Position numbers and translations under genes: made by a program. The notes beneath the pieces were generated by a model. That model had not been told where the DNA came from. It searched no databases and worked only from the letters and a program-made list of their open reading frames with translations. From a bacterium D16-51 (GTDB lineage: Bacteria; Bacillota; Clostridia; Lachnospirales; Lachnospiraceae), in the NCBI GenBank assembly GCA_003612285.1, contig RAYE01000014.1, positions 31,943 through 95,942 on the forward strand: DNA of 64,000 nucleotides, in the 5' to 3' direction. Numbering within the stretch: position 1 is the first letter of the stretch; each line of letters opens with the position of its first letter. This document shows positions 51,447-62,517 of this stretch, in pieces.

Positions 51447-52796
51447 ATGGGACAAACATTATATTTGGATTGTTTTGCAGGAATCAGCGGCGATATGGTA
51501 ACAGGCTGCCTGCTTGATTTGGGGGCGGACAGGGAAAAGCTGGAAAAAGCCCTGCAAAGCTTAGGTTTGGAAGGATATCAGGTTAAAATATCGCGTGTGA
51601 AAAAAGCAGGGCTTGATGTGTGTGATTTTGCTGTTTTATTGGATGGGGAGCATGAGAACCATGACCACGATATGGAGTATCTGCATGGGGGGTTGGCAAG
51701 CCACAGCCATGAGGAAAACCATTTTTCCAGTCATAGCCATGGACATGAGGAAAATCATCATGCTATCTATAACCATAGCCATGAAAGTGGCGGCAGAGAT
51801 GCGCATCACACACATGCCCACCGCGGGCTTTCGGAAATTAATGAGATTATCTGCAGGGCTGAGATTTCATCGCGGGCAAGGGATACAGCCCTCCGAATTT
51901 TTAGGGTTCTTGCAAAAGCAGAGGCAGAGGCGCATGGAGTCCCGGAAAATGAAGTGCATTTCCATGAGGTCGGAGCGGTTGATTCTATTATAGATATTGT
52001 GGCGGCAGCAGTCTGCCTGGATGATTTGGATGTGACAGAGGTAATTGTTCCGTATTTATGTGAGGGGAGCGGAATGGTCCGCTGCCAGCATGGGGTGATG
52101 CCTGTCCCAGTTCCGGCGGTTACAAATATTATAAAAAACTGCAGCCTTCCTATCCGGCCGATTGGGGAGGAAGGGGAGTTTGTCACGCCTACTGGTGCGG
52201 CAATTGCTGCGGCAGTAAGGACAAAGGACAGGCTTCCGCAGCAGTATCAGGTTCTTTCGACCGGGATGGGTGCAGGAAAGAGGAACTATGCGCGTTCAAG
52301 TATTTTGCGGGGGATGCTTTTGAAAGAGCAGGAATCTGTTCAAACGGAGGGGGATGGGCAGGTCTGGAAACTGGAGAGCAACATAGATGACAGTACAGGG
52401 GAGGCGCTGGGGTTTACAGCGGAGCTTCTGATGGAAAATGGGGCGGCTGATGTTTATTATACCCCGATATTTATGAAGAAAAACAGGCCGTCGTATTTGT
52501 TGGCAGTAATATGTGCAGGGGATAAAATACCGTTGCTCGAAAAAATTATTTTTGAGAATACTACAACAATTGGAGTCCGCAGATTCCCGGTACAGAGAAA
52601 TGTATTGTCCAGGCAGGTAAAAGAGTGTGAAACTACTTATGGAAAAGTTAGCGTTAAAATATGTACATTCCCGGATGGGACGAAACGTGTTTATCCTGAG
52701 TATGAGAGCATCCGGAAAATCTGCAGGGAGCAAAATGCAGTTTATTGGGAAGTCTGGCAGAGGGTAACAGAGGAATGCAGGATTTTTTTTGCTTGA
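51447..52796 (+). CDS. larC: Nickel insertion protein LarC (Ni-pincer cofactor chelatase)
   Basis: A 449-residue protein. [25 protein letters not shown] is the LarC N-terminus (DUF111). Residues about 70-125 form a His-rich stretch ([32 protein letters not shown]) suited to Ni storage. Then [30 protein letters not shown], and [15 protein letters not shown] are conserved. LarC inserts nickel into the pyridinium dithiocarboxylate cofactor of lactate racemase-type enzymes. In some lactobacilli larC needs a programmed frameshift; here it is one continuous frame. larA, larB and larE are not in the window. The stop overlaps the -35 of the rpsL promoter. Confidence 0.93.
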   Translation: MGQTLYLDCFAGISGDMVTGCLLDLGADREKLEKALQSLGLEGYQVKISRVKKAGLDVCDFAVLLDGEHENHDHDMEYLHGGLASHSHEENHFSSHSHGHEENHHAIYNHSHESGGRDAHHTHAHRGLSEINEIICRAEISSRARDTALRIFRVLAKAEAEAHGVPENEVHFHEVGAVDSIIDIVAAAVCLDDLDVTEVIVPYLCEGSGMVRCQHGVMPVPVPAVTNIIKNCSLPIRPIGEEGEFVTPTGAAIAAAVRTKDRLPQQYQVLSTGMGAGKRNYARSSILRGMLLKEQESVQTEGDGQVWKLESNIDDSTGEALGFTAELLMENGAADVYYTPIFMKKNRPSYLLAVICAGDKIPLLEKIIFENTTTIGVRRFPVQRNVLSRQVKECETTYGKVSVKICTFPDGTKRVYPEYESIRKICREQNAVYWEVWQRVTEECRIFFA

Positions 52797-52821
52797 CAAG
52801 CGCACATCCCGGCGTTATACT
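52793..52821 (+). promoter_or_regulatory. Sigma-A promoter of rpsL-rpsG-fusA
   Basis: Consensus -35 TTGACA (52793-52798), 17-bp spacer, -10 TATACT (52816-52821). It overlaps the larC stop codon and lies about 70 bp before the rpsL start. Confidence 0.85.
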
Positions 52822-52890
52822 GTCGAAGTGCGCATTTTTGTGCATAAATTTTATGAAATATATTATTCTAAATTACAGGAGGTGAAATTG

Positions 52891-53304
52891 ATGCCAACAT
52901 TTAACCAGTTAGTAAGGAAGGGAAGAAAGGTTTCTACAAAGAAGTCTAATTCTCCTGCATTACAGTACTCTTACAACTCTTTGAACAAGAAGGTTGTTGA
53001 ACAGAGCTCTCCACAGAAGAGAGGCGTATGTACTGCAGTCCGTACGGCTACACCTAAGAAGCCTAATTCAGCTCTTAGAAAAACTGCCAGAGTCCGTCTT
53101 TCTAACGGTATTGAAGTGACGAGCTATATTCCAGGCGAGGGACATAACTTACAGGAGCATAGCGTTGTTTTAATCCGTGGCGGCAGGGTTAAGGATTTGC
53201 CAGGTACAAGATACCATATTGTACGTGGTACACTTGATACAGCAGGTGTTGCAAATAGGAAGCAGGGGCGTTCCAAATATGGGGCAAAGAGACCTAAGAA
53301 ATAG
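52891..53304 (+). CDS. rpsL: 30S ribosomal protein S12
   Basis: 137 residues from ATG 52891 after AGGAGGTGAAATTG; in-frame codons upstream are part of the leader. [13 protein letters not shown], the conserved [10 protein letters not shown] loop (with the Lys that mutates in streptomycin resistance), [32 protein letters not shown] and KYGAKRPKK are all present. It sits in the decoding centre of the small subunit. First gene of the str operon. Confidence 0.98.
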   Translation: MPTFNQLVRKGRKVSTKKSNSPALQYSYNSLNKKVVEQSSPQKRGVCTAVRTATPKKPNSALRKTARVRLSNGIEVTSYIPGEGHNLQEHSVVLIRGGRVKDLPGTRYHIVRGTLDTAGVANRKQGRSKYGAKRPKK

Positions 53305-53401
53305 GAAACCACTGTGATTCACTAATTTGGGGAAGTGCCGGATTAATTTTACCGATTAACCTGGTGCGGACACTGAAGTATCGTGAGTACCGATGATTTA
53401 A

Positions 53402-53923
<522 letters not shown>

Positions 53924-54045
53924 AACGAAAAGTATTTCTAAGATTTTGTTTTGCAGAATCAAGAAATATTATAGTTTCGTTTATAAAGTTTGCAAAGCAA
54001 ATTTTTAATATGGCATATCAAAAATTAAATTAGGAGGTAAAGGTC

Positions 54046-56166
54046 TTGGCTGGAAGAGAATATCCACTTGACAGAACAAGGAATATCGGTATTATGGCGC
54101 ATATTGATGCGGGTAAGACAACGCTTACAGAGCGTATCTTATACTATACCGGTGTTAATTATAAGATTGGTGATACTCATGAAGGTACTGCTACCATGGA
54201 CTGGATGGAGCAGGAACAGGAAAGAGGTATTACAATAACATCTGCGGCTACTACTTGCCATTGGACAATAGAAGACCATGCAAAGCCAAAAAAGGATGCG
54301 TTAGAGCATCGTATCAATATTATTGATACGCCGGGACACGTTGACTTCACAGTAGAAGTTGAGCGTTCCCTCCGTGTATTGGATGGTGCAGTTGGTGTAT
54401 TCTGTGCTAAGGGCGGCGTTGAGCCACAGTCAGAAAATGTATGGCGTCAGGCTGACACATACAACGTACCAAGAATGGCATTTATTAATAAAATGGACAT
54501 CCTTGGCGCTAATTTCTTTGGAGCTGTTGACCAGATCCGTGAGAGATTAGGAAAAAATGCGATCGTTCTCCAGCTTCCAATTGGTAAAGAGGACGAATTT
54601 AAGGGAATCATTGATTTGTTTGAGATGGAAGCATATATCTACAATGATGATAAGGGTGAGGATATCACCGTTACAGAGATTCCGGAAGATATGAAAGAGC
54701 AGGCAGAGGAATACCATACAGAGCTTGTAGAAAAGATCTGTGACTTGGATGACGAGCTGATGATGGTTTACCTGGAAGGGGAAGAACCGTCTGTTGAGGA
54801 TATGAAGAAGGCTCTCCGCAAAGGCACCTGTGAGTGTACAGCAGTACCTGTATGCTGTGGTTCTGCTTATAAGAACAAAGGTGTACAGAAGCTTCTGGAT
54901 GCAATTTTAGAGTATATGCCGGCTCCAACAGATATTCCTGACATTACAGGCGTGGATGATGAAGGAAATGAAGTTACCCGCCGTTCTTCAGATGATGAGC
55001 CATTTTCAGCACTTGCATTTAAGATTATGGCAGACCCATTTGTTGGTAAGCTTGCATTCTTCAGGGTATATTCTGGTACGTTAAATTCAGGTTCTTACGT
55101 ATTAAATGCTACGAAGAATAAGAAAGAGCGTGTCGGGCGTATTTTGCAGATGCATGCAAATAAGAGGGAAGAACTTTCAAAGGTTTATTCGGGTGATATT
55201 GCTGCAGCAGTTGGATTTAAGGCAACTACAACAGGTGATACAATCTGTGACGAGCAGCATCCGGTTATTCTGGAATCTATGGAATTTCCAGAGCCGGTTA
55301 TCGAGCTTGCGATTGAGCCTAAGACAAAAGACGGCCAGGGCAAGATGGGCGAGGCGCTTGCAAAGCTTGCAGAAGAAGATCCAACATTCCGTGCGCATAC
55401 AAATTCAGAGACAGGCCAGACAATTATTGCAGGTATGGGCGAGCTTCATCTGGAAATCATTGTTGACCGTCTGTTAAGGGAATTTAAGGTAGAGGCAAAT
55501 GTCGGCGCCCCACAGGTTTCTTATAAAGAAACATTTACTTCACCGGTTGATGTGGACAGCAAGTATGCAAAACAGTCTGGTGGACGCGGACAGTATGGAC
55601 ACTGTAAAGTTAAGTTTGAGCCGATGGATCCGAATGGTGAGGAAACCTTTAAGTTTGAATCTACCGTAGTCGGTGGTGCAATTCCGAAGGAATATATCCC
55701 GGCAGTAGGTGAAGGTATTGAAGAAGCAGCAAAGGCCGGTATTCTTGGCGGCTATCCTGTCCTTGGCGTACATGCTACCGTATGGGATGGTTCTTACCAT
55801 GAAGTCGATTCCAGTGAAATGGCATTCCATATTGCTGGTTCTATGGCGTTTAAAGATGCTATGAAGAAGGGAAACCCAGTGCTTCTTGAGCCAATTATGA
55901 AGGTTGAAGTGACAATGCCGGAAGAATATATGGGTGACGTTATCGGAAGCCTGAATGCAAAGCGTGGACAGATAGAGGGAATGGAAGATATCGGCGGCGG
56001 CAAGATGGTAAAAGCATTTGTACCGTTAGCAGAGATGTTTGGTTATTCCACAGAGCTTCGTTCTGCAACACAGGGACGTGGAAACTATTCTATGTTCTTT
56101 GAAAGATATGCACAGTGCCCTAAGAATGTACAGGACAAAGTGCTTGCTGCAAAGAAAGGTGAATAG
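54046..56166 (+). CDS. fusA: Elongation factor G
   Basis: 706 residues from TTG 54046 after TAGGAGGTAAAGGTC. GTPase motifs AHIDAGKTT (G1), DTPGHVDF (G3) and NKMD (G4) are present, and [11 protein letters not shown] is the switch I/effector region. Full length with all five domains. It translocates the ribosome and helps recycling. It follows rpsG in the str operon; the rare TTG start is odd for such a highly expressed gene. Confidence 0.98.
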   Translation: MAGREYPLDRTRNIGIMAHIDAGKTTLTERILYYTGVNYKIGDTHEGTATMDWMEQEQERGITITSAATTCHWTIEDHAKPKKDALEHRINIIDTPGHVDFTVEVERSLRVLDGAVGVFCAKGGVEPQSENVWRQADTYNVPRMAFINKMDILGANFFGAVDQIRERLGKNAIVLQLPIGKEDEFKGIIDLFEMEAYIYNDDKGEDITVTEIPEDMKEQAEEYHTELVEKICDLDDELMMVYLEGEEPSVEDMKKALRKGTCECTAVPVCCGSAYKNKGVQKLLDAILEYMPAPTDIPDITGVDDEGNEVTRRSSDDEPFSALAFKIMADPFVGKLAFFRVYSGTLNSGSYVLNATKNKKERVGRILQMHANKREELSKVYSGDIAAAVGFKATTTGDTICDEQHPVILESMEFPEPVIELAIEPKTKDGQGKMGEALAKLAEEDPTFRAHTNSETGQTIIAGMGELHLEIIVDRLLREFKVEANVGAPQVSYKETFTSPVDVDSKYAKQSGGRGQYGHCKVKFEPMDPNGEETFKFESTVVGGAIPKEYIPAVGEGIEEAAKAGILGGYPVLGVHATVWDGSYHEVDSSEMAFHIAGSMAFKDAMKKGNPVLLEPIMKVEVTMPEEYMGDVIGSLNAKRGQIEGMEDIGGGKMVKAFVPLAEMFGYSTELRSATQGRGNYSMFFERYAQCPKNVQDKVLAAKKGE

Positions 56167-56208
56167 TAACAATAGAAACAAGAAAATAGCATAATATGGG
56201 AAAAACAC

Positions 56209-56237
56209 TTGAAAAACAGCCTGAATTGCAATATAAT
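56209..56237 (+). promoter_or_regulatory. Sigma-A promoter of tuf
   Basis: -35 TTGAAA (56209-56214), 17-bp spacer, -10 TATAAT (56232-56237), about 100 bp before the tuf start. It gives tuf its own promoter inside the str region. Confidence 0.8.
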
Positions 56238-56337
56238 AGTGCCCATAATGTGATTTGAACCGAAGGTTACCAGAAGTGTAACCAGTGAAATGGTGTATTA
56301 GGCGCATTGCCTATGAATTAAAGGAGGATAATTAAAA

Positions 56338-57525
56338 ATGGCTAAAGAAAAGTTTGAAAGAACCAAACCCCATTGCAACATTGGTACCATTGGTCACGTA
56401 GATCATGGTAAAACAACATTAACAGCTGCTATCACAAAAACTCTTTCTGAAAGAGTTGCAGGTAATGCTGCCGTAGATTTTGAGAATATTGATAAAGCTC
56501 CAGAAGAGAGGGAGCGTGGTATCACAATTTCTACAGCTCACGTTGAGTATGAGACAGAGAAGAGGCATTATGCACACGTTGACTGCCCGGGCCATGCTGA
56601 CTATGTAAAGAACATGATTACTGGTGCAGCACAGATGGATGGCGCTATCCTTGTAGTAGCTGCTACAGACGGTGTTATGGCTCAGACAAAAGAGCATATC
56701 CTGCTTTCACGTCAGGTTAACGTACCTTATATCGTTGTATTCCTGAACAAGTGTGATATGGTTGATGATGAAGAGCTGATTGAATTAGTAGAAATGGAAG
56801 TTACAGAAAATCTTGAAGAGTATGGTTTTGAAGGCTGCCCAATTATTAAGGGTTCTGCTCTGAAAGCTCTGGAAGATCCAAGTGGAGAATGGGGCGACAA
56901 GATTATGGAACTTATGGATGCTGTTGACAGCTTCATTCCAGATCCACAGCGTGCAACAGACCAGCCATTCCTTATGCCTATCGAGGATATCTTTACCATT
57001 ACAGGCCGTGGTACTGTAGCAACTGGCAGGGTAGAGCGTGGTGTGCTTCATGTAAATGAGGAAGTTGAAATTGTTGGTATTAAAGAAGAGACTTCTAAGA
57101 CTACTGTAACAGGTATTGAGATGTTCCGTAAGCTTCTTGATGAGGCTCAGGCTGGTGATAACATTGGTGCTCTTCTTCGTGGTATTAAGAGAGAAGAAAT
57201 TGAAAGAGGACAGGTTTTAACAGCTCCTGGAACAACAACCTGCCATAAGAAATTTACAGCTCAGGTTTATGTACTGACAAAAGATGAAGGTGGACGTCAT
57301 ACACCATTCTTCAATAACTACCGTCCACAGTTTTATTTCAGGACAACAGACGTAACCGGCGTTTGCAATCTTCCAGATGGCACAGAAATGTGCATGCCTG
57401 GTGATAACGTAGAGATGTCAATTGAATTGATTCATCCAATCGCTATGGAGCAGGGTCTTAACTTCGCTATCCGTGAGGGTGGCAGGACAGTAGGTTCCGG
57501 CAAGGTTGCTAAGATTATTGAGTAA
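56338..57525 (+). CDS. tuf: Elongation factor Tu
   Basis: 395 residues from ATG 56338 after [41 protein letters not shown] and NKCD are the GTPase motifs; the [13 protein letters not shown] and [12 protein letters not shown] segments mark domains 2 and 3. It delivers aminoacyl-tRNA to the ribosome. Own promoter upstream, terminators downstream. Normal length. Confidence 0.98.
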   Translation: MAKEKFERTKPHCNIGTIGHVDHGKTTLTAAITKTLSERVAGNAAVDFENIDKAPEERERGITISTAHVEYETEKRHYAHVDCPGHADYVKNMITGAAQMDGAILVVAATDGVMAQTKEHILLSRQVNVPYIVVFLNKCDMVDDEELIELVEMEVTENLEEYGFEGCPIIKGSALKALEDPSGEWGDKIMELMDAVDSFIPDPQRATDQPFLMPIEDIFTITGRGTVATGRVERGVLHVNEEVEIVGIKEETSKTTVTGIEMFRKLLDEAQAGDNIGALLRGIKREEIERGQVLTAPGTTTCHKKFTAQVYVLTKDEGGRHTPFFNNYRPQFYFRTTDVTGVCNLPDGTEMCMPGDNVEMSIELIHPIAMEQGLNFAIREGGRTVGSGKVAKIIE

Positions 57526-57558
57526 TCTTGTGATTAGAGCCAAATAATAAAAATAAGC

Positions 57559-57596
57559 ACCGCAATCCTTTGAGAAATCAAGGGGTTGCGGTTTCT
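57559..57596 (+). terminator. Terminator after tuf
   Basis: ACCGCAATCC / GGGTTGCGGT stem with inner TTTGA/TCAA pairing and loop GAAA, followed by TTTCTT. It ends the str region transcripts. Confidence 0.75.
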
Positions 57597-57686
57597 TAAT
57601 ACCTAAAAATAATAACGGATAGAAGGAAAAGCTACTCGCCGGAATTTCATTGAGAATGGCTTGTGGCTCTAAAATAAATTAAAAAT

Positions 57687-57712
57687 AGGGAGTCCGCTCG
57701 TGACTCCCTTTG
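57687..57712 (+). terminator. Hairpin with loop CGCTCGT, first of a pair
   Basis: AGGGAGTC-cgctcgt-GACTCCCT then TTTG. A similar hairpin with the same loop is at 57803-57827, suggesting duplication. Confidence 0.65.
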
Positions 57713-57802
57713 CTTAATTATAATAAATTCTTTGGCACACGTCCAAAGAAGAATTGTAATAGTATTTTATGTTGAAGAAAAAAATTATGTATAGACAAAA
57801 TA

Positions 57803-57829
57803 AAGGGAACTCGCTCGTAGTTCCCTTGT
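57803..57829. terminator. Hairpin with loop CGCTCGT, second of a pair
   Basis: AAGGGAACT-cgctcgt-AGTTCCCTT. The AAAA before and TTGTTT after allow use on either strand. Between this and the PTS promoter (57828-58245) the minus strand has an 80-codon open frame (57785-58027, GTG start, no ribosome binding site) that I do not recognise and do not call a gene. Confidence 0.6.
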
Positions 57830-58245
57830 TTGAAATACTATATTGCTTTTTAGCTTTTCAATATGTTGTAGTTTGTCGTCATACATATTTTGCAATGTCT
57901 GATAATAGTGGTTTATACCAAGCGATAAAGAATTGAGGAGAGGTCTTTTGCTTGATTGAGCGGTATTTTTTCGCAGTTCTTTAGAAAATTGCATAATTTT
58001 CAGTATTACAAATGGCTCTTCCTCCACATTGACAAAAATGTCGGGTTACAATTTATGTTATTTTGTATCAAAGCATTTAGTTCAGGATGAATATAATATT
58101 ACCACGCAAGTATCGGTTTTATATTTGTTGGAAACAATAGGAAGTCGTCTGTCATAGCCGGGCAGGGTTACTCCTGCCCTTTTTCCGATGTTTGGGAAAA
58201 CACTGTGTTTCTTTCAGAAAATATGTTCCATCCATGCGGTATAAG

Positions 58246-58334
58246 TTTCTAAACGTCCTTAAACACTAGAATAAAAAAGAAAAGAATGTATAATGATAAT
58301 CACAAGGCAACCAGTGCTTAAAAACGTTTAGAAA
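58246..58334 (+). promoter_or_regulatory. PTS gene control region with paired inverted operators
   Basis: TTTCTAAACGTCCTTAAACAC (58246-58266, split as TTTCTAAACGT + CCTTAAACAC) and its near-complement GTGCTTAAA + AACGTTTAGAAA (58314-58334) lie 47 bp apart. They bracket a -10 TATAAT (58289-58294). AAACGTTT is the core of many LacI-family operators. The downstream site overlaps the ribosome binding site of the PTS gene. Confidence 0.5.
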
Positions 58335-58349
58335 GAAGGAGTATCAGAT

Positions 58350-58700
58350 ATGGCTATTGATTATCGAATCACAGCAAAAGAGCTGGTAGAAAAATTGGGC
58401 GGTGACAATAATATCGTAAATGTTTCCCATTGTGCTACAAGACTTAGGTTTATTCTGAAAGACGAGTCGGTTGTGGATTCTGCAAAGGTAACAAAAATAC
58501 CGGGAATGATTACAACTGTGCAGGCAGGAGGGCAGTATCAGGTAGTAATCGGAAACCATGTGAAAGATGCTTTTGGGTTTGTCATGGAACTGATTACAGT
58601 AGATGAAAATGCAGGGGACGGTGCTAAGAATAAAGTGGGGGTATTCAACCGGGTGGTTGATGTTATCTCAAGTATTTTTGCCCCATTCTTATACACATTT
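58350..58700 (+). pseudogene. PTS beta-glucoside/sucrose-type EIIBC, truncated by insertion
   Basis: ATG 58350 after AAGGAG. The EIIB domain is complete: AKELVEKLGGDNNIVNVSHCATRLRFIL, where Cys is the phosphorylation site, and GQYQVVIGNHV. The EIIC domain starts (VFNRVVDVISSIFAPFLYT) but after about 58697 the sequence becomes that of a minus-strand mobile-element gene, so nearly the whole transport domain is lost. The expected full length is 450-650 residues. The gene is inactive as a transporter. No second half is present in the window. Confidence 0.88.
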
Positions 58701-58916
58701 AAGAAGTACCGCCTTTCGTTTGGATTTTCTCTGCCTTTTATCGTACATATTGTGTATCCAGTCCTTTACAGGGGTTTTCCACATCTCGTTTTTGTTTGGG
58801 ATATTTTTTATAAGGCTTTTAGGGTTCAGTCCCATTTCTTTTGCCATGCGGATTTCTTCATCCCCGATACGGCATTTTTTCTTTGCCTCATCCCACAGTT
58901 CCTGCTTATATGCCAT
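58689..58916 (-). CDS. Small mobile-element protein, about 75 residues
   Basis: Starts MAYKQELWDEAKKKCRIGDE at ATG 58916 after GGAAAGAAGAA, and contains MAKEMGLNPKSLIKNIPN. Proteins of this pattern are frequent in integrative elements of gut Clostridia; their function is unknown. It overlaps the start region of the next upstream small gene by 11 bp and ends at the PTS junction. Confidence 0.6.
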   Translation of the reverse strand: MAYKQELWDEAKKKCRIGDEEIRMAKEMGLNPKSLIKNIPNKNEMWKTPVKDWIHNMYDKRQRKSKRKAVLLKCV

Positions 58917-59106
58917 TTCTTCTTTCCTTCCATAGTGCAAGGAAATCCGACACAAGGGCTTTCTCCCTCTTATCCACGCATTTCGCAGGCAGCCCTGCCC
59001 CGTCATTTAACATAGCCATTGTGTGGTATATGCCGAATTTGAGGTTTACTTTTACAATTTCCGTAACCAGTTTTTCATCTGCCCCGATACCGCATGCCTG
59101 AAGCAT
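58906..59106 (-). CDS. Small hypothetical protein, 66 residues
   Basis: MLQACGIGADEKLVTEIVKV to the end KERRNGI, helical and charged, no recognised domain. Its ATG directly follows the stop of the upstream 54-residue frame (TAA-ATG), and its end overlaps the next gene, so the three form a tightly packed operon. Probably an accessory gene of the decayed conjugative element. Confidence 0.55.
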   Translation of the reverse strand: MLQACGIGADEKLVTEIVKVNLKFGIYHTMAMLNDGAGLPAKCVDKREKALVSDFLALWKERRNGI

Positions 59107-59271
59107 TTATTCAATCCCCGTTCGTTCCCTGCACTCTGCCATGCTGCTTAGGTAGAGTGTCTCTGCCCTCTTTGTCATTTTGTCCTCACGGACAATTCTG
59201 TTGATTTCATAACAATGCTCCAAACCACGATAAAATGAATCGCTGTTTTTATCCTTCTTATACGTTGTCAT
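59107..59271 (-). CDS. Small hypothetical protein, 54 residues
   Basis: Too short for routine gene finding. Reads MTTYKKDKNSDSFYRGLEHC, then YEINRIVREDKMTKRAETLYL and MAECRERTGIE. It has no recognised domain, but the length, composition and abutting junction with the next gene (TAA then ATG) support a real coding sequence. It may be the fused N-terminal part of the 66-residue neighbour in other elements. Confidence 0.45.
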   Translation of the reverse strand: MTTYKKDKNSDSFYRGLEHCYEINRIVREDKMTKRAETLYLSSMAECRERTGIE

Positions 59272-59758
59272 AAAAGAATTGCACTGGCACAGATTTTTAT
59301 CCTGCCTGTCCTTTTTATAATTCCCAGGTGTAGAGTTCTGTCCTCCATTTCATGCACCATAAGATAATCGCTGTCAAAGTCGTAATCCTTACGTTTTCCT
59401 AAATCATATAAATACAATTTTGAATAAGATGCAAACATCTCCGGCAGGAAAGACAGGTTATCCAGTTTCAAGTGAATGACCTCCAAAATTCTGCGCTGCT
59501 TTTCCTCTATCCTGTAATACTTCTGCACCAGCTTTTCCAGCGACTGCATCGTAATTCTTCCTTTTTTATCGCATATGCCCCAAAATCACCTGTGTACTGC
59601 TTTGGTCTGCCTGCATACTGGAGTCCCATCAGATGGGGTATCTTATCTTCTGTGTTGGACAGATGGATAATCTTTTTGGAAGTATGGATATAATAATCAT
59701 ATTTGCAGATCGTGTCCTTTACACTTTGGAATATCTGCAAAAGCCTTGTGTCCTTCAT
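59268..59758 (-). pseudogene. PBECR4-like nuclease-domain protein, frameshifted
   Basis: The N-terminal piece (from ATG 59758 after GGGAGGAAAC) reads MKDTRLLQIFQSVKDTIC, HTSKKIIHLSNTED, HLMGLQYAGRPKQYTGDFG and AIKK. The C-terminal piece in the next frame reads MQSLEKLVQKYYRIEEKQRR, LDNLSFLPEMFASYSKLYLY, DSDYLMVHEMEDRTLHLGI. Together they match the phage-Barnase-EndoU-ColicinE5/D-RelE-like nuclease 4 pattern, joined at an AAAAAAGG run near 59560. The 16-codon overlap of the frames makes two separate genes unlikely. Family recalled from memory. Confidence 0.55.
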
Positions 59759-59962
59759 GTTTCCTCCCAACGTATAAAGAAATTGCCTAAGCGGTTAGGC
59801 TCAGGCATTAAATTTCTTTTTTTGAATTGCAATTCTGGGAGCAGGCCTATGATACTCCATAGGCAGAGACGACCTTTGTATTTGTATTGCCCGCAAAGCC
59901 GGGACGGGTAGCTCCTCTCTGTCGCCGCAAAAGCACTGAAGCTTTTCATTACTTATAATCTA
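59759..59962. other. Possible structured leader before the PBECR4-like gene
   Basis: The DNA includes GCCTAAGCGGTTAGGC (59787 on) and a GC-rich block CCCGCAAAGCCGGGACGGGT followed by AGCTCCTCTCTGTCGCCG. It looks structured, but I could not match it to a known riboswitch. No gene is seen. Confidence 0.3.
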
Positions 59963-60478
59963 TCATGCCCCTGACGCATTGTCAACCGCATTCCTGCTTT
60001 TTTCCGCCATTTTCTGCATCTGGATTTTCTCATGGATATTTGTGTTGTATAAATTATAGAGGTCTGTCCCTTTCTCAATGGTATTGTCAAAAGGGATTAC
60101 CACGTTCTCGCATTTCATAAGCCCCATGCCGCTTGACGTGTTGGTTACAAAGCGCAGCTGCGCCTCCGACACGCCAATGAGCTCTGCCATGCGTGAACTG
60201 TCCGTATTCGCCTGCTTTAAGAGTGCCACGAATTCCGAGTTGGCAAGCATGGTAGTCGCCGTGTAGTTTTGCAGTAATCTCAATGTAGAGCTTGCGCACA
60301 CAGCGGTCAATGATGGACTTCTGCCTTGAATTAAGGCTTTCCCCCATACACTGTTCACACAGTCCGGGCATAAATTCGCCTTTTCCCTTATCATGCCCTT
60401 TCTGTCGTTCAAATCAAGACTCCATACGTCCATATCAAGCGGATTGACATAATTATCCGTGTTTTGAGTTTCCACATT
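59963..60478 (-). pseudogene. VirB4-like conjugation ATPase remnant
   Basis: In successive frames the minus strand reads YVNPLDMDVWSLDLNDRKGM, then CMGESLNSRQKSIIDRCVRKLY, then TMLANSEFVALLKQANTDSS and MGLMKCENVVIPFDNTIEKGTDLYNLY. These are pieces of the C-terminal ATPase domain of VirB4/TraE-type proteins of Tn916/CTn-like elements, with frameshifts and a missing middle. The P-loop region is absent. It shows that a conjugative element once occupied this locus. Confidence 0.7.
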
Positions 60479-60479
60479 T

Positions 60480-61368
60480 TTAAAATACCAAAGCCCCGGC
60501 ATCCTCTATTTTAAAGTGCTCAAACAGGTTTAGCTGTTGTGATCTGACTTTTTTCACAAGAAATCCCCCTATGCCTGTCCGGCTCATGCTCAGAACGCGC
60601 TCTATTGCATAGCCCAGCGCATAAAAAATGAACTTGGGAACCTCATAAATACGCTTGGAACATTCCTTTAATTCTTCCAGGAAAATACTTTTCCTGTGGA
60701 CGGACGATGTCAGACCGATATACCCTGTTGCAAGGGTCGCAAAAAAATTCAGGATGCGGATAGGCTGCAGGGACATTACCCGCAGATCCTCTAGTTCAAA
60801 CTGCTGTTTCTTGAACTTGAAATATTCCTCAATCCGCCACCGGAGCAGATATACTTTGGTGATGATGTGGCACAGCTTTTTTCTTTCCTGCATTTTCAAA
60901 CCGGAGAGCAGGAGCATAGGCTCTTCCCCAAAACCATACACTGCCGCCAGCACCAGCTCTTTGTCTGGAAATTCACAGAGCCGTATGGGGATACAGCTCA
61001 TTTTGCATTGGACGGCCCTGCCGCTTTTATCTTGGAAATCCATGCGGTAAGCCTCTTTATACTTCCGCGCCACATCCATGATGTTACATGTCTTCCCATT
61101 ATAGATGACGTTCCGGTTCTTTTTGGCACGGATGACGAAACGCTCCCCCGCTTTAGGAAATAGCGGTAATAGTCATTGGCATCAAACCCATGGTCAAGGT
61201 TAGGGAGCGGGCGATTTCACTCAGATGCAGTTTGTTTCCTGCAAGTATGCCATAAACCATCTGATGGACAAACTTCTGTTGTGGACGTTTTAACTTCTGT
61301 GAAATTTTTACGGAAAAGTTTGTAAAATCCTTTTTAATTTCATATCCCAGTCTGTTATAATTAATCAT
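60480..61368 (-). pseudogene. IS4-family transposase with internal deletion
   Basis: The start is intact: MINYNRLGYEIKKDFTNFSV to LHLSEIARSLT. After about 61190 the frame jumps to FDANDYYRYFLKRGERFVIR, then continues to the end, including the IS4 Y-R-E-K motif (YLLRWRIEEYFKFKKQ). Roughly a third of the protein, with the first catalytic Asp residues, is missing between the pieces, so it cannot transpose itself. It adjoins the VirB4 remnant. Confidence 0.85.
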
Positions 61369-61450
61369 GCAAAAACACTCCTTTGTTATGGTTATTTTGT
61401 GGTGATTTAATTATAAAAGTGTTTTAGTAGAAAAGCAGGAGGGCTTTTAA

Positions 61451-62280
61451 ATGGGAAAAGATGTAATTTTATGGGCCGGCGCCGGCCAGATTGGAATGGC
61501 GGTTGCAAGACGCATTGGCACGGGGAAAAAGATTGTTGTGGGTGATAAGAAATTAGAAAATGCAGAATCAGCTGCAAACTTATGAATGAGGCAGGATTTG
61601 ATGTTATCCCTGCCCAAATGGATCTGTCAGATAAAACATCTATATTAAATTTCATTGAAATAGGGCGGTCATATGGTGAAGTGTCCATGCTTATTAATGC
61701 TGCAGGCGTATCGCCTTCGCAGGCATCCATTGAAACGATACTGAAAGTGGATTTATATGGCACGGCAGTGCTTTTGGAGGAAGTGGGAAAAATTATTAAG
61801 GAAGGAGGAACCGGGGTAACAATATCCAGTCAGTCAGGGCACCGCATGCAACAGCTGTCTGCGTCAGAGGATGAACTGCTTGCCTGTACGCCGGTGGAAG
61901 AATTATTGTCGCTTAATATTTTACAGCCCGAAAATATAAAAGATACACTTCATGCTTATCAGATGGCAAAACGCTGTAATGAAAAGCGGGTAATGTATGA
62001 GGCTGTCAGGTGGGGAGAAAAAGGTGCAAGAATCAATTCCATTTCATCGGGAATTATCGTTACCCCTCTTGCACTGGATGAATTCAACGGGCCACGCGGG
62101 GATTTCTATAAAAATATGTTTGCAAAATGTCCGGCAGGCAGGCCGGGAACAGCTGATGAAGTGGCAAATGTGGCAGAACTTCTGATGAGTGAAAAAGGGG
62201 CGTTTATTACCGGAACGGATTTTCTGTGTGATGGAGGGGCAACGACAAATTATTTTTATGGTCCGTTAAAACCGGTTTAA
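61451..62280 (+). pseudogene. Short-chain dehydrogenase/reductase, frameshifted
   Basis: ATG 61451 after GCAGGAGGGC opens MGKDVILWAGAGQIGMAVARRI, a Rossmann start, then hits a stop at ESAANL (61582). The remainder reads in another frame from NEAGFDVIPAQMDLSDKTSI to LCDGGATTNYFYGP. One-base loss or gain near 61575 would repair it. Catalytic YxxxK-like text is YQMAKRCNEKR. SITGTDFLCDGG is the usual C-terminal motif (here AFITGTDFLCDGG). Either a recent mutation or a sequencing error. Confidence 0.8.
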
Positions 62281-62291
62281 TCTTAAAATAT

Positions 62292-62341
62292 GCAGCGGAT
62301 TACAATACCTGCATTGAACAGGCAAAAAAGTAGTCCGCTGC
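62292..62341. terminator. Hairpin after the SDR gene
   Basis: GCAGCGGATTAC (62292-62303) and GTAGTCCGCTGC (62330-62341) pair, and GCCTGCGTTTTTT follows. Similarity to inverted-repeat element 4 follows near 62390-62415 (CTTATTTTTCTACAGTTCCT). Confidence 0.5.
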
Positions 62342-62468
62342 GCCTGCGTTTTTTGCACTGTATTCTCGAAGAAATATTCTGCGCAATTTGCATCACTTAT
62401 TTTTCTACAGTTCCTAACAGGTTTTTAGAATTATGTAAATGTGAAAAGAAACAGAATGGAGGTTTACA

Positions 62469-62516
62469 ATGGGAAAGTTAGGTTTTGGCTTAATGCGTCT
62501 TCCGCATTTGCAATAA
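62469..62516 (+). pseudogene. Aldo/keto reductase N-terminal remnant
   Basis: Sixteen codons MGKLGFGLMRLPHLQ and a stop, after AATGGAGG at perfect spacing. GFGLMRLP is the start of many Clostridial aldo/keto reductases; the rest is deleted. Confidence 0.55.
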
Positions 62517-62517
62517 A

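Larger units (their letters stand above)
58689..61368 (-). mobile_element. Decayed conjugative element segment with IS4-type transposase remnant
   Basis: All recognisable genes here are on the minus strand: an IS4-type transposase with an internal deletion, a scrambled VirB4-like ATPase, a frameshifted PBECR4-like gene and three small conserved-looking proteins. The left junction interrupts the PTS gene at about 58697. The right boundary lies near 61370-61440. I did not find terminal repeats for the whole segment. Confidence 0.6.

Noticed and set aside
56158..56175. GTGAATAGTAAC after fusA as another end of MITE-like element 1
   Set aside because: Here it is the normal fusA C-terminus and stop codon plus a few bases; no partner end follows.
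57785..58027. 80-codon minus-strand open frame between the tuf terminators and the PTS promoter
   Set aside because: GTG start without a ribosome binding site, no family recognised, overlaps a terminator hairpin.
59860..59945. A c-di-GMP (GEMM) riboswitch, suggested by GCAAAGCC and GGTAGC
   Set aside because: The motifs are in the wrong order and spacing, and the flanking helices do not form.
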